Shown one piece after another: positions 54,504 to 64,000 of a stretch of 64,000 bases of DNA. This DNA is from Balamuthia mandrillaris (taxonomy: Eukaryota > Discosea > Longamoebia > Balamuthiidae): contig JAVKOQ010000004.1 of NCBI GenBank assembly GCA_031835245.1, forward strand, positions 372,001 through 436,000, read 5' to 3'. The notes beneath the pieces were generated by a model. That model had not been told where the DNA came from. It did not search any database and was given only the letters and a program-made list of their open reading frames with translations. The position numbers were made by a program, and so were the translations under genes. Numbering within the stretch: position 1 is the stretch's first letter; each line of letters starts with the position of its first letter.

Positions 54504-55301
54504 ATGAACAAAAAAATCATTTTTAAACAAGACGCAAAAGAGATTTTAAACAATAGTTCTTTTTATTATAATAATGTGCTTGATTTATCAAGTCTAGATT
54601 TAGTAGAAGAAATTGCAGATTTTGCTTTTTCTGCTTCAAAAAAAACTATAGAAAAAGTTATTTTACCAATAAATTTAAAAAAAATAGGCCAATCTAGCTT
54701 TATGTATAATCAAATTAAAAAAATAGTTTGAAATGACAAGATTGAGCACTTGTCATTTGCTTGTTTTGAAAACAATAAAATACAAGATTTAGTCATTCCT
54801 AACTCTTTAAAATCTATTGAAGAGTCTTCTTTTGCTATGAATTTAATTAAAAAATTGGAAATTCCAGAAACTTTAACTCACCTTGAAACTGATACATTTT
54901 TTGCTAATGCAATTGAAGATTTAGAAATTCATCATTTTAATAATAAAATATTAAAACAAGCATTTTCTAGTAATGAAAATATAAAAAATATTAAACTCAT
55001 TTCTGATTTTAAATTTTTTCAAAATAAAGCAGAAATTCCTTTTAAATCACTTGTTTTTTATTTTCTTGATCATTTTTCTGACTATGAAAATGAAGTAGAA
55101 CTAGAAATTAATAATGAAAATATAACTATTTTTTTAAAATCATTAGAAATTGAAAATATTCAAAAAATTATTTTAGAAAATAGTAAATCTGATTCAGATG
55201 AAGTGTTTGATTTTTATGTTGAAAAAATAAATACAGAATTTGGTCTTGAATTTAAATTAATTTCAAAAAAACGATGAAAATCTAACTTAAAAATACTTTA
55301 A
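54504..55301 (+). CDS. BspA-type leucine-rich-repeat protein
   Basis: 265 aa. The N-terminal ~150 residues hold about five LRR_5-like repeats of ~23 residues (VEEIADFAFSASKKTIEKVIL, LKKIGQSSFMYNQIKKI, KSIEESSFAMNLIKKLEI types). The C-terminal third is acidic with no known motif. There is no signal peptide or membrane segment, so it is probably cytoplasmic, unlike most BspA-like surface proteins. Partner unknown. It is divergent from the bacteriocin-like gene across 70 bp. Confidence 0.75.
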
Positions 55302-55318
55302 AAATCACTAAAAAATAT

Positions 55319-55324
55319 TATAAT
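55319..55324 (+). promoter_or_regulatory. pyk -10 box
   Basis: TATAAT 50 bp before the pyk ATG. Confidence 0.65.
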
Positions 55325-55374
55325 TTTTAAGAATTTTTAAAGAAAAAAATTACATATACTAACAAAGGTAACTA

Positions 55375-56802
55375 ATGAAAGATTTTATTGAAAAAAGAAC
55401 TAAAATAATAGCAACAATTGGTCCTTCTACTCAGGATTATAATTTGTTAAAAAAATTAATCCAAGCAGGAGTTACAACAATTAGAGCTAATTTTTCTCAT
55501 GGAGACTATGAGGAACAAAAAGCAAAATTTGATAATGCAAAAAAAATTTCTAAAGATTTAAATATTCCAGTTTCTATTTTACTTGATACAAAAGGACCAG
55601 AAATTAGAGTTGGAAAAATGACAGATGGTTCACAATTGATTGAATCAAATTCTAGAGTTGTGATTTTAACTTCTCAAGAAGATTACCAAAACTTTTTAGG
55701 AACATCAGAAGTAGTTACTGTGTCTTATGAAATGGATCGTGACTTAAAAGTTGGTGATCAAGTTTTATTTGATGATGGTAAATTACAGTCAACAGTTGTT
55801 GACATTGAACCTAACAAAATTACAGTTTTAACAAAAAATGCACATGTATTAAAATCTAATAAAAGAATAAATCTTCCAGGTGTAGAATTTTCTCTTCCAT
55901 TTTTATCTGAAAAAGACAAAAAAGATGTTATTTTTGGAATTGAACAAGGTGTTAACTATATCGCAGCTTCATTTGTTAACTCAGCTGATAATGTAAGAGA
56001 ATTAAGACAATTATTAAATGAAAATGGTGGTTCACATATTCAAATTATTTCTAAAATAGAATCACATGTTGGTGTTCAAAAAATAGATGAAATTATTGAA
56101 GAATCAGATGGAATTATGATAGCACGTGGAGATCTTGGATTAGAAGTTCCATACTATGATGTTCCTTTTCATCAAAAAAACATTATTAGAAAGTGTAGAT
56201 TCGCAGGTAAAACTGTAATAGTTGCTACTCAAATGCTTGATTCAATGGAAAAATCAGCACAACCAACTAGAGCCGAAGTAACTGATGTTTACTGGGCAAC
56301 AGAATTAGGAGCTGATGCAACAATGCTTTCTGGTGAATCAGCACAAGGACAATTCCCTTATGAATCGGTAAAAGTTATGGCTACTATTAACAAAAGAGCT
56401 GAAAGAGAGTTTTACAACAAATTATTCTATAAAAAACAACTTTCAGTGATGGCTAAAACTTCATTTGGAAAAAGAGCATACATTGCTCACAAAATTGCTC
56501 ATTATACTTTAGAAAATGAAGTAAAATTTGCAATTGTTTTATCCAGAACAGGTCAATTATTATCAACTATAGCTAAGTTTAGACCAAACACTGCTGTTAT
56601 CGGAATTATTAATGATGCAAAATTAATCGGCGGTTTTGGAATTACATCCTCAGTGTTTGTTGCTAATGAATCGTTAGAATTATTTAAAGAAATCAAAGCT
56701 GATTTTGCACATGCAAGAAGAGTATTAAGCACTTACGGAGCAGAACCAGGTGATAAATTCTTAGTAGTAGAAAATGATAAAATTGTTGAATTCACATTTT
56801 AA
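55375..56802 (+). CDS. pyk: Pyruvate kinase
   Basis: 475 aa. It makes ATP and pyruvate from phosphoenolpyruvate, feeding the pyruvate dehydrogenase encoded at 44-49 kb. RTKIIATIGPSTQ, RANFSHGDYEEQ, LLDTKGPEIRVG, IISKIESHVGVQ (catalytic Lys), MIARGDLGLEVP, and TRAEVTDVYWATELGADATMLSGE (core EVTDVYWATELGADA). No extra C-terminal PEP-utiliser domain. AAAGGT precedes the ATG. Confidence 0.96.
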   Translation: MKDFIEKRTKIIATIGPSTQDYNLLKKLIQAGVTTIRANFSHGDYEEQKAKFDNAKKISKDLNIPVSILLDTKGPEIRVGKMTDGSQLIESNSRVVILTSQEDYQNFLGTSEVVTVSYEMDRDLKVGDQVLFDDGKLQSTVVDIEPNKITVLTKNAHVLKSNKRINLPGVEFSLPFLSEKDKKDVIFGIEQGVNYIAASFVNSADNVRELRQLLNENGGSHIQIISKIESHVGVQKIDEIIEESDGIMIARGDLGLEVPYYDVPFHQKNIIRKCRFAGKTVIVATQMLDSMEKSAQPTRAEVTDVYWATELGADATMLSGESAQGQFPYESVKVMATINKRAEREFYNKLFYKKQLSVMAKTSFGKRAYIAHKIAHYTLENEVKFAIVLSRTGQLLSTIAKFRPNTAVIGIINDAKLIGGFGITSSVFVANESLELFKEIKADFAHARRVLSTYGAEPGDKFLVVENDKIVEFTF

Positions 56803-56821
56803 TTATTAATTTACTAAATAC

Positions 56822-56864
56822 AAAATCCAGAAGAAATTTCTTCTGGATTTTATTATTTTTTCAA
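56822..56864 (+). terminator. pyk terminator
   Basis: A perfect 15-bp stem (56822-56836 and 56837-56851) followed by a T-rich tail. Confidence 0.9.
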
Positions 56865-57099
56865 ATCAGATAAAACAAAATGAAGCAACTTACTAGCTAA
56901 AAAGGTTAAATTTTAATTAAACAAGTTAGATTATTTTAACTAATCAAAAACCAAATAAATCCTTTAAAATAAAGCAAAATTTAGATTCAAATATTATTCA
57001 GTAATTACATACTCACAAAAAAAAAAAAAAATCAGATTTTGAGGTGATACCCTTTTCTTGAAAAAATTTTTGAGTGTTTTAATTAATTATAATTTGAAA
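56865..57099. other. Gene-free AT-rich region with poly(A)15
   Basis: No gene seen between the pyk terminator and the IS element. It contains a run of 15 A (57017-57031) followed by ATCAGATTTTGAGG. The IS transposase stop codon (57083-57085) falls in its last bases. Confidence 0.6.
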
Positions 57100-58508
57100 T
57101 GAATGTTTCCCTAAATTTAATGGGAGACATTCATTTTATTTTATCTTTAATTCGTTTGTGATTGTAATAATAAATATAATTTGCAATTTCTTTGTGAAGT
57201 TGTTTAAAAGTTAAAAATTCTTTTTCGCGACCATAAAAACATTCTCTTTTTAATGTTCCAAAAAACGATTCAATAACGCTATTATCTAAACAATTTCCTT
57301 TTCGAGACATGGACTGAGTTATTCCTTTTTGTTTTAATTTTTCTGAAAATTGTTTATGTTGATATTGTCAACCTTAATCACTGTGAAAAATTAAACCCTC
57401 AAGATTTTTGTGCTTTGAAAAAAGCTCTTTGAAGCATTTTTCTAATTTGCTGATTATTAGTGCTTGTAGACAAATCTCAAGCAATAACTTCGCCATTAAA
57501 CATATCTAAAATTGGCGATAAATATGCTTTTCCAAATGGACCGCTAAATTCAGTTACATCTGTAGTTCATTTTTGATTTGGTTGAGTTGCGACAAAATTT
57601 CTATTTAAAATATTGTCTGCAATTTTGCCAACAGTTCCTTTGTAAGATTTGTATTTTTTTCTAGGACAAATTGCTTTGAGATTGAATTTTTCCATTAATC
57701 TGCGAACTTTTTTAAGTCCAATTTTATAGTCTCTATTATTAAGTTCAGCTTTTATTCTTCTTTTTCCATATCTTACTTTATTTTCTACAAAAATAAGCTT
57801 CATTTGGCTTATAATTTCTTCATTTTTCTTGTCAAAATCTTCTTTTTTGAGTTCATAATAAAAAGTAGATATAGGAATAGAAAACTCTTTTAATACTTGA
57901 GTTAATCGCAGGTTTTTATCAGCTTTTACTCTATTATAAATTTTTTTTATTTTCTCTTGCCTTGGTTGACTTGAGTCAAAGATCTCTACCAAGGCTTTTC
58001 ACTTTTTTAGAACTTCATTTTCCTTTTTTAAAAGTTTATTTTCTTCTCTAAGAAGTTTAAGTTCTTCATATACAGATAATGAAGAATTTGATTGATTTTG
58101 ACTATCAGAATTGTTTGATATTTTTGTAGATTTATTATTATTAATCTTAGATTTCATTATTGGTCTTCCTTTGTTTAATTCTAAACCACTAATTCCCGAT
58201 TCTAAATATTTTTTCGCTCAAAAAGATATTAGACTTGGATTAAGATTATTTTCAAGTGAAATTTTAACAATTGGTTCACCAGCTAAAAATCTTTTAACTA
58301 TGTTTAATCTTTGATCTATAGTTCACTTTTTATTTCGTGGTTTTTTCTTAAGACCTTCAACTCCTAATTTGTCATAAATTTTTTCTCAAAAATTTACTTG
58401 ATTTAAAAAATTTTTCTGACTTGTATTAGCAAAATCAGGCTTTTTAATTTCAATTCCTTTTTTGTATTTTTTTACACATTCTAATTTAAATTCTAATGAA
58501 TATTTCAT
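57083..58508 (-). pseudogene. IS3-family transposase, copy 1, inactivated
   Basis: One long frame (fused orfA-orfB, start ATG at 58508) coding for two helix-turn-helix segments, a coiled-coil Leu-zipper region and a DDE integrase core (WTTDVTEFSGPFGKAYLSPI). Compared with copy 2 it has one extra T (gcttttttc versus gctttttga, about 57414-57424), shifting the frame, and shortly after a C-to-T change turns SDQG into SD-stop-G at the second catalytic Asp (57373-57375). After the shift the remaining sequence reads the normal C-terminus and would stop at 57083-57085, five codons outside the element. Confidence 0.88.
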
Positions 58509-58553
58509 AAAAAATCCCCTTTTCTATTTTTCTAGGAAAAGGGGATTTGCTCA
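57100..58553 (-). mobile_element. IS3-family (IS150-like) insertion sequence, copy 1
   Basis: 1454 bp. The ends are imperfect inverted repeats: TGAATGTTTCCC at the left and, read inwards, TGAGCAAATCCC at the right (TGA, five bases, TCCC in both). No 3-4 bp target duplication is seen (aaa left, ttt right), suggesting age or rearrangement. A terminator-like hairpin (58512-58548) lies just upstream of the transposase ATG, and another inverted repeat closes the left end. Confidence 0.85.
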
Positions 58554-58587
58554 TTTAATAATCTGATTTTTTAATTGTAATAACAAA

Positions 58588-59496
58588 TTATTTTTGAAAA
58601 TGTTCTTTTTTAAATTTAATTAAGTATTTTTTTGTTTTTTTATAAATACGATTAATTTGTTGTCTTATTTTCAAAGAATGGTATTTAATTTTATAAACTT
58701 TGATTCAAAATCAACTAATCATAAAAGGTACAATTGCGATTGAAATTAAAGTTATTAGATTTAGTAAAATAACTATTGAATTGGAAGTACCCGAATAGAA
58801 AAAAGGATGATAGAAATTCAAAAAAGGATAAATTGTTAATCCAGTGTAGAAATAAACTATTTTATTATCATTGTGAAAATTTACATTTGTATATTGTCTT
58901 ACACTAAAAAAGAAAAGTAAACAACAAAATAGATAATAACCAAATGAATAAAGAATTGGGTAGATAAAAGTATATTTTTTAATAGAATATGCACATTTTA
59001 AATATTTAAGACTTATAAAAGATAATATTGGATTCACTAAATGTACAACAAGCGTTTGTAATGTTTCCCAAATATTAGCTTTGAAATCCAAATGTCAAGC
59101 AATTAAAGTTCAAAAAACTATAAATGTAATTGTTAATAAAACAATGGATGAAAAAAGTCATTGAAATTTTTTTCTACTTGGATTAAGAACATAAATTAAA
59201 AGTGCAACTGCAAAAATAATATTAGTTTGATAAGTAAAATAAAACAAACTAGATATATTTTGAAAATAAAAAACAAATGAAACAAAATAAAATTTAGGTA
59301 AAGAAAATTCAAAGTAATTTGTAGCTATATTTTTTGTAATAATTACAAAAGTAGAAATAATAGCTCATAAAGCAAAAACAAAATTTATTCTATGTTCTTT
59401 TTTTCAGTCAATTCAGAATTTTAGCTTCATATTTGAAGCATTTTTTTCTAATTTTGTTTGTGAATTTGAATTTGTTTGCGGATTTTGATTTGCCAT
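58588..59496 (-). CDS. Multi-pass membrane protein, Pr6Pr/AIG1-like pattern
   Basis: 302 aa with about seven hydrophobic segments. FYFTYQTNIIFAVALLIY and LVVHLVNPILSF resemble the Thr-Asn and His-x-x-x-Pro motifs of the Pr6Pr (FAR-17a/AIG1-like) membrane family. The N-terminus is polar (Asn/Gln/Ser) and the C-terminus very basic (KIKYHSLKIRQQINRIYKKTKK). Function unknown. It lies 27 bp downstream of fusA on the same strand and between the two IS copies. The family call is tentative. Confidence 0.65.
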
Positions 59497-59523
59497 AAAA
59501 ATATTATATTTTATTTAATTATA

Positions 59524-61611
59524 TTAATCTTCGTCAGCTTTAATTGCTCTTTCTTTAACAATTTGATCTGAAATTTGTTTTGGTGTTATTTCATAGTGAT
59601 CAAATTGCATTTGATAAGTTCCACGACCTGATGTCATAGACCTTAATTGTGTTGAGTATCCAAACATTTCAGCTAAAGGAACATTAGCTCTTATGGTATT
59701 AGCTCCATCTCCACGTGTTTCTTGTTCTTTTACTTGTCCACGACGACGAGATAAATCTCCCATAACATCTCCTGAATATTCAGCTGGCACAAAAACTGAT
59801 ACATCCATAATTGGTTCTAGTAAAACAGTACCAATTGCATCTTTTGCTTTTGTAAGAGCTTTAGAAGCAGCAATTTTATAAGCCATTTCTGAGGAGTCAA
59901 CTTCGTGATAGGAACCATCGTATAATGTTGCTTGAATATCAATCATTGGATATCCTGCAAGAATTCCCATTTGCATTTTTTCTTCAAGTCCTTTTTGAAT
60001 GGATTTAATGTATTCTTTAGGAATTTTTCCACCAACAATTTTGTCAATGAATTTAAATCCACCTTCTTCGTTTGGTTCGAATTTAATTCAAACGTGTCCA
60101 TATTGTCCCCGACCACCTGATTGTTTGATGTGTTTTCCTTCAACTTCAGCTGATTTGGTAATTGTTTCACGGTAACTAACTTGTGGTTTTCCAACTTTAG
60201 CTTCTACACCAAATTCTCTCTTTAGACGATCTACAATTATGTCTAAGTGAAGCTCTCCCATACCAGCAATAATTGTTTGTCCTGTTTCGTTATCTGTTCA
60301 GGTTTTGAAGGTAGGATCTTCATTTGCAAGTTTTTGTAGACCAATTGAGAGTTTTTCAACTGCAGCTTTAGTAGCTGGCTCTAATGCTTGAGAAATAACA
60401 GGTTCTGGGAAAACCATTTTTTCTAAAACAAATACTTTAGCTTTTTCAGAAATAAGTGTATCTCCAGTTGTTGTCTCTTTTAATCCAACTAAAGCACCTA
60501 TATCTCCTGTTCTAACTTCATTGATTTCTTCTCTTGAGTTAGCATGCATTTCTAAGATTCTACCAACTCTTTCTTTTTTGTTTTTTGTTGAGTTTAAAAT
60601 GTATGTTCCTTTGTTTAAAACACCAGAATAAACTCTAAAAAATGTTAATGAACCAACAAATGGGTCATTCATAATTTTAAAAGCAAGAGCAGAAAATTCT
60701 TCATCATCTGAAGCTTTTACTGAAAATTCTTCATCATCTGCATAAGCTTTAATAGCAGGAACGTCTAAAGGTGAAGGTAGATAATCGATAACAGCATCAA
60801 TCATTTTTTTAACACCTTTGTTTTTAAAACTAGTTCCACAAACAGCTGGGAAAAATTGTCCTGAAATTGTTGCTAGTCTAATTGCTTTTTTAAGTTGTTC
60901 TACGTTTGGATTGTGTCCTTCTAAAAGTAAATGCATCAAGTCTTCGTCAAAATCAGCAACTGCCTCTGCTAATTCCATACGCATCATTTCTGCTTTTTCT
61001 TTTAATTCTGAAGGAATTTCAATTTCAAATTCTTCTTCTTCTTTTTCTCCGCTGTATTTAAATGCTTTCATTTCCACTAAGTCAATTAAACCAACAAAAT
61101 CATTTTCAGAACCGATGTTTAATTGAATAGCAACAGCATTTCCACCTAATTTATCTCTAACAGATTTAACTGAAGCTTCAAAGTTAGCTCCTGCTTTGTC
61201 CATTTTGTTAACATAAACAATACGTGGAACATTGTAATTTGTAGCTTGTCTTCAAACAGTTTCTGTTTGAGGTTCTACTCCTGATTGTGCATCTAAAACA
61301 GCTACAGCACCATCTAAAACACGTAATGAACGCTCAACTTCAACAGTAAAGTCAACGTGTCCTGGTGTATCAATAATATTAATTCTTTTACCTTTTCAAA
61401 ATGCAGTTGTAGCAGCAGAAGTTATAGTAATACCACGTTCTTTTTCTTGTTCCATTCAGTCCATTTGTGAAACTCCATCATGTGTTTCTCCAATTTTGTG
61501 AATTTTACCTGTGTGGAATAAGATTCTTTCTGTTGTTGTTGTTTTTCCAGCATCAATATGAGCCATAATTCCTATATTTCTATAGTTAACTAAGTCAAAT
61601 TTTCTTGCCAT
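59524..61611 (-). CDS. fusA: Elongation factor G
   Basis: 695 aa, full length. GTP-dependent translocation factor: G1 [14 protein letters not shown]3 DTPGHVDF, G4 NKMDK, with domain II-V regions ([21 protein letters not shown] core [21 protein letters not shown]) intact across TGA Trp codons. Starts 2 bp after the rpsG stop; AGGTG at the end of rpsG is its ribosome-binding site. Part of the str operon rpsL-rpsG-fusA; tuf is not adjacent. Confidence 0.97.
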
Positions 61612-61613
61612 AA

Positions 61614-62084
<471 letters not shown>

Positions 62085-62104
62085 TTTGTCTCCTTTTTAT
62101 TTAA

Positions 62105-62524
62105 TTATTTCTTCTCTTTTGGTTTTTTAGCACCGTATTTAGAACGACCTTGGTTTCTTTTAGCTACACCAGCTGTATCTTGAGTTCCACGAACAATGTG
62201 GTATCTCATCCCTGGTAAATCTTTAACTTTTCCACCTCTTATTAAAACAAAAGAGTGTTCTTGTAAGTTATGACCTTCACCTGGAATATAAGCATTTACT
62301 TCCATTCCATTTGAAAGTTTTACCCTTGCATATTTTCTAAGAGCTGAGTTAGGTTTTTTAGGAGTCATAGTTCCTACCCTTGTACATACACCTCTTTTAA
62401 AAGGCGCAGGTAATGCATGCTCTTTTTTCTTTAATGAGTTAAAAGATTTATTTAATGCAGGAGCATTAATTTTTCTAACTTTATTAACTCTCGCTCCATT
62501 AACTAACTGAGTTTGTGTTGGCAT
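62105..62524 (-). CDS. rpsL: 30S ribosomal protein S12
   Basis: 139 aa. [36 protein letters not shown] (streptomycin-sensitive Lys in TPKKPNS), [20 protein letters not shown] core [22 protein letters not shown]. The start is at 62524 with AAAGGAC 5 bp upstream; the extension to 62557 includes the leader. Confidence 0.97.
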   Translation of the reverse strand: MPTQTQLVNGARVNKVRKINAPALNKSFNSLKKKEHALPAPFKRGVCTRVGTMTPKKPNSALRKYARVKLSNGMEVNAYIPGEGHNLQEHSFVLIRGGKVKDLPGMRYHIVRGTQDTAGVAKRNQGRSKYGAKKPKEKK

Positions 62525-62569
62525 TTTTGTCCTTTCTTTATTTTGTTTAAATACCATTAGTTGATATAA

Positions 62570-62609
62570 AAGTTGTTAAATTATACAACAACTTAGTCTA
62601 GAGTATCAA
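62570..62609 (-). promoter_or_regulatory. str operon promoter with operator-like palindrome
   Basis: On the - strand: TTGATA (62604-62609), 18-bp spacer, TATAAT (62580-62585). The -10 box sits exactly in the centre of an inverted repeat AAGTTGTT-N9-AACAACTT (62570-62594), the 8-9-8 layout of a repressor operator. No regulator is known to me for it. Confidence 0.7.
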
Positions 62610-62753
62610 AAAAAGTTCATTTTTTCTAAAAATGCTTCATTTTTAAAGCAAATTTTTAATTTTTTACTTTTTAAAAATAATACAAAATTTAAAAATTACT
62701 TTTCTTTTTAAAGATTTGATAAAAAAATAAAAGTAAAAAAAACAGAATTAAAC
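62610..62753. other. Gene-free AT-rich gap before IS copy 2
   Basis: 144 bp of very AT-rich sequence; no gene, RNA or clear repeat seen. Confidence 0.6.
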
Positions 62754-64000
62754 TGAGCAGATCCCCTTTTCCTAGAAAAATAGAAAAGGGATTTTTTATG
62801 AAATATTCATTAGAATTTAAATTAGAATGTGTAAAAAAATACAAAAAAGGAATTGAAATTAAAAAGCCTGATTTTGCTAATACAAGTCAAAAAAATTTTT
62901 TAAATCAAGTAAATTTTTGAGAAAAAATTTATGACAAATTAGGAGTTGAAGGTCTTAAGAAAAAACCACGAAATAAAAAGTGAACTATAGATCAAAGATT
63001 AAACATAGTTAAAAGATTTTTAGCTGGTGAACCAATTGTTAAAATTTCACTTGAAAATAATCTTAATCCAAGTCTAATATCTTTTTGAGCGAAAAAATAT
63101 TTAGAATCGGGAATTAGTGGTTTAGAATTAAACAAAGGAAGACCAATAATGAAATCTAAGATTAATAATAATAAATCTACAAAAGTATCAAACAATTCCG
63201 ATAGTCAAGATCAATCAAATTCTTCATTATCTGTATATGAAGAACTTAAACTTCTTAGAGAAGAAATTAAACTTTTAAAAAAAGAAAATGAAGTACTAAA
63301 AAAGTGAAGAGCCTTGGTAGAGATCTTTGACTCAAATCAACCAAGGCAAGAAAAAATAAAAAAAATTTATAATAGAGTAAAAGCTGATAAAAACCTGCGA
63401 TTAACTCAAGTATTAAAAGAGTTTTCTATTCCTATATCTACTTTTTATTATGAACTCAAAAAAGAAGATTTTGACAAGAAAAATGAAGAAATTATAAGCC
63501 AAATGAAGCTTATTTTTGAAGAAAATAAAGCAAGATATGGAAAAAGAAGAATAAAAGCTGAACTTAATAATAGAGACTATAAAATTGGATTTAAAAAAGT
63601 TCGCAGATTAATGGAAAAATTCAATCTCAAAGCAATTTGTCCTAGAAAAAAATACAAATCTTACAAAGGAACTGTTGGCAAAATTGCAGACAATATTTTA
63701 AATAGAAATTTTGTTGCTACTCAACCAAATCAAAAATGAACTACAGATGTAACTGAATTTAGCGGTCCATTTGGAAAAGCATATTTATCACCGATTTTAG
63801 ATATGTTTAATGGTGAAGTTATTGCTTGAGATTTATCTACAAGCGCTAACAATCAACAAATTAAAAAAATGCTTCAAAGAGCTTTTTGAAAACACAAAAA
63901 TCTTGAAGGTTTAATTTTTCACAGTGATCAAGGTTGACAATATCAACATAAACAATTTTCAGAAAAATTAAAACAAAAAGGAATAACTCAGTCCATGTCT
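62754..64000 (+). mobile_element. IS3-family insertion sequence, copy 2 (cut by window end)
   Basis: Begins at TGAGCAGATCCC, matching the transposase-proximal end of copy 1, and runs off the right edge. Nearly identical to copy 1 over the shared part, in opposite orientation. The hairpin before the ATG has lost one G relative to copy 1. Confidence 0.9.
62798..64000 (+). CDS. IS3-family transposase, copy 2, intact as far as seen
   Basis: 401 residues to the window edge in one frame, with no orfA/orfB frameshift. HTH segments at residues ~1-60 and ~65-115 (KWTIDQRLNIVKRFLAGEP), coiled coil (EELKLLREEIKLLKKENEVLKK core LLREEIKLLKKENEVL), HTH_21-like region and DDE core: WTTDVTEFSGPF (first Asp), LIFHSDQGWQYQ (second Asp). 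The final Glu motif is beyond the window. Amino-acid differences from copy 1 are few. Translation from the ATG at 62798 lacks a clear ribosome-binding site; the hairpin in front may limit expression. Confidence 0.92.

Noticed and set aside
57083-58508. Programmed -1 frameshift between orfA and orfB in the IS
   Set aside because: In copy 2 both parts are in one frame with only a TGA Trp codon between them, so no frameshift is needed; the frame change in copy 1 is an extra T within the DDE core.
62525-62557. Longer N-terminus for S12
   Set aside because: S12 starts with MPTQTQ; the extension covers the leader and the AAAGGAC ribosome-binding site.
62992-63195. Small frame opposite the transposase, also at 58111-58314
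   Set aside because: Present twice only because the IS is present twice; it is antisense to the HTH region and has no start signals.

Overview
The window is AT-rich mollicute DNA that uses the Mycoplasma/Spiroplasma genetic code. UGA must be read as tryptophan: nearly every conserved gene runs through in-frame TGA codons at positions where its family has Trp, for example the last residue of ribosomal protein S7 (TGA followed by TAA). Lipobox lipoproteins, no cell-wall genes, dense operons, a ClpB without the usual N-terminal domain, a pyruvate dehydrogenase operon and an IS3-type element all fit a sugar-fermenting mycoplasma, probably of the Hominis group. I cannot name the species from sequence alone.

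Layout. 0-6.5 kb: surface-protein region with the end of a large unknown protein, a secreted GH13 amylase-like lipoprotein and a decayed lipoprotein gene that carries a (GAA)19 tract and a poly(T) tract in its promoter. 6.9-12.8 kb: CIRCE-controlled clpB, an MnuA-like nuclease lipoprotein, rbgA, tRNA-Leu/Lys and pfkA. 12.9-18.7 kb: a DUF2130 nuclease-like gene overlapping rarA, then pheS-pheT. 18.7-23.8 kb: rpmF, a tRNA cluster that contains a tRNA remnant, truB, a HAD phosphatase, ribF and a lipoprotein. 23.9-34.2 kb: alaS, an unknown gene, ruvX, pth, tilS, ftsH, lysS and a second HAD phosphatase. 34.2-43.9 kb: tRNA-Thr, an amino-acid permease, apt, rpsF-ssb-rpsR, ychF, tRNA-Trp, a strange N/Q-rich phosphohexomutase-like protein, tpx and the infC-rpmI-rplT-rpmB operon with its attenuator leader. 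44-49.2 kb: pdhA-B-C-D. 49.2-56.8 kb: a SemiSWEET-like protein, an RNA uracil methyltransferase, fruK, manA, nadE, yebC, a bacteriocin-like peptide gene, an LRR protein and pyk. 57-64 kb: two outward-facing IS3-family copies flanking a membrane protein and the fusA-rpsG-rpsL operon.

Functionally the window joins glycolysis and its feeders (pfkA, pyk, fruK, manA, amylase, pyruvate dehydrogenase) to translation (four aminoacyl-tRNA synthetases, nine tRNAs, eight ribosomal proteins, IF3, EF-G) and quality control (ClpB, FtsH, Pth).

The main oddity is that seven genes, including ftsH and tilS, are each exactly one base short at or next to a run of 6-8 A or T. Other points worth following are the double-glycine-type peptide gene at 54.2 kb, the catalytically degenerate phosphohexomutase with N/Q-rich insertions, a perfect 40-bp palindrome inside the pdh operon, and the IS pair around the str operon.
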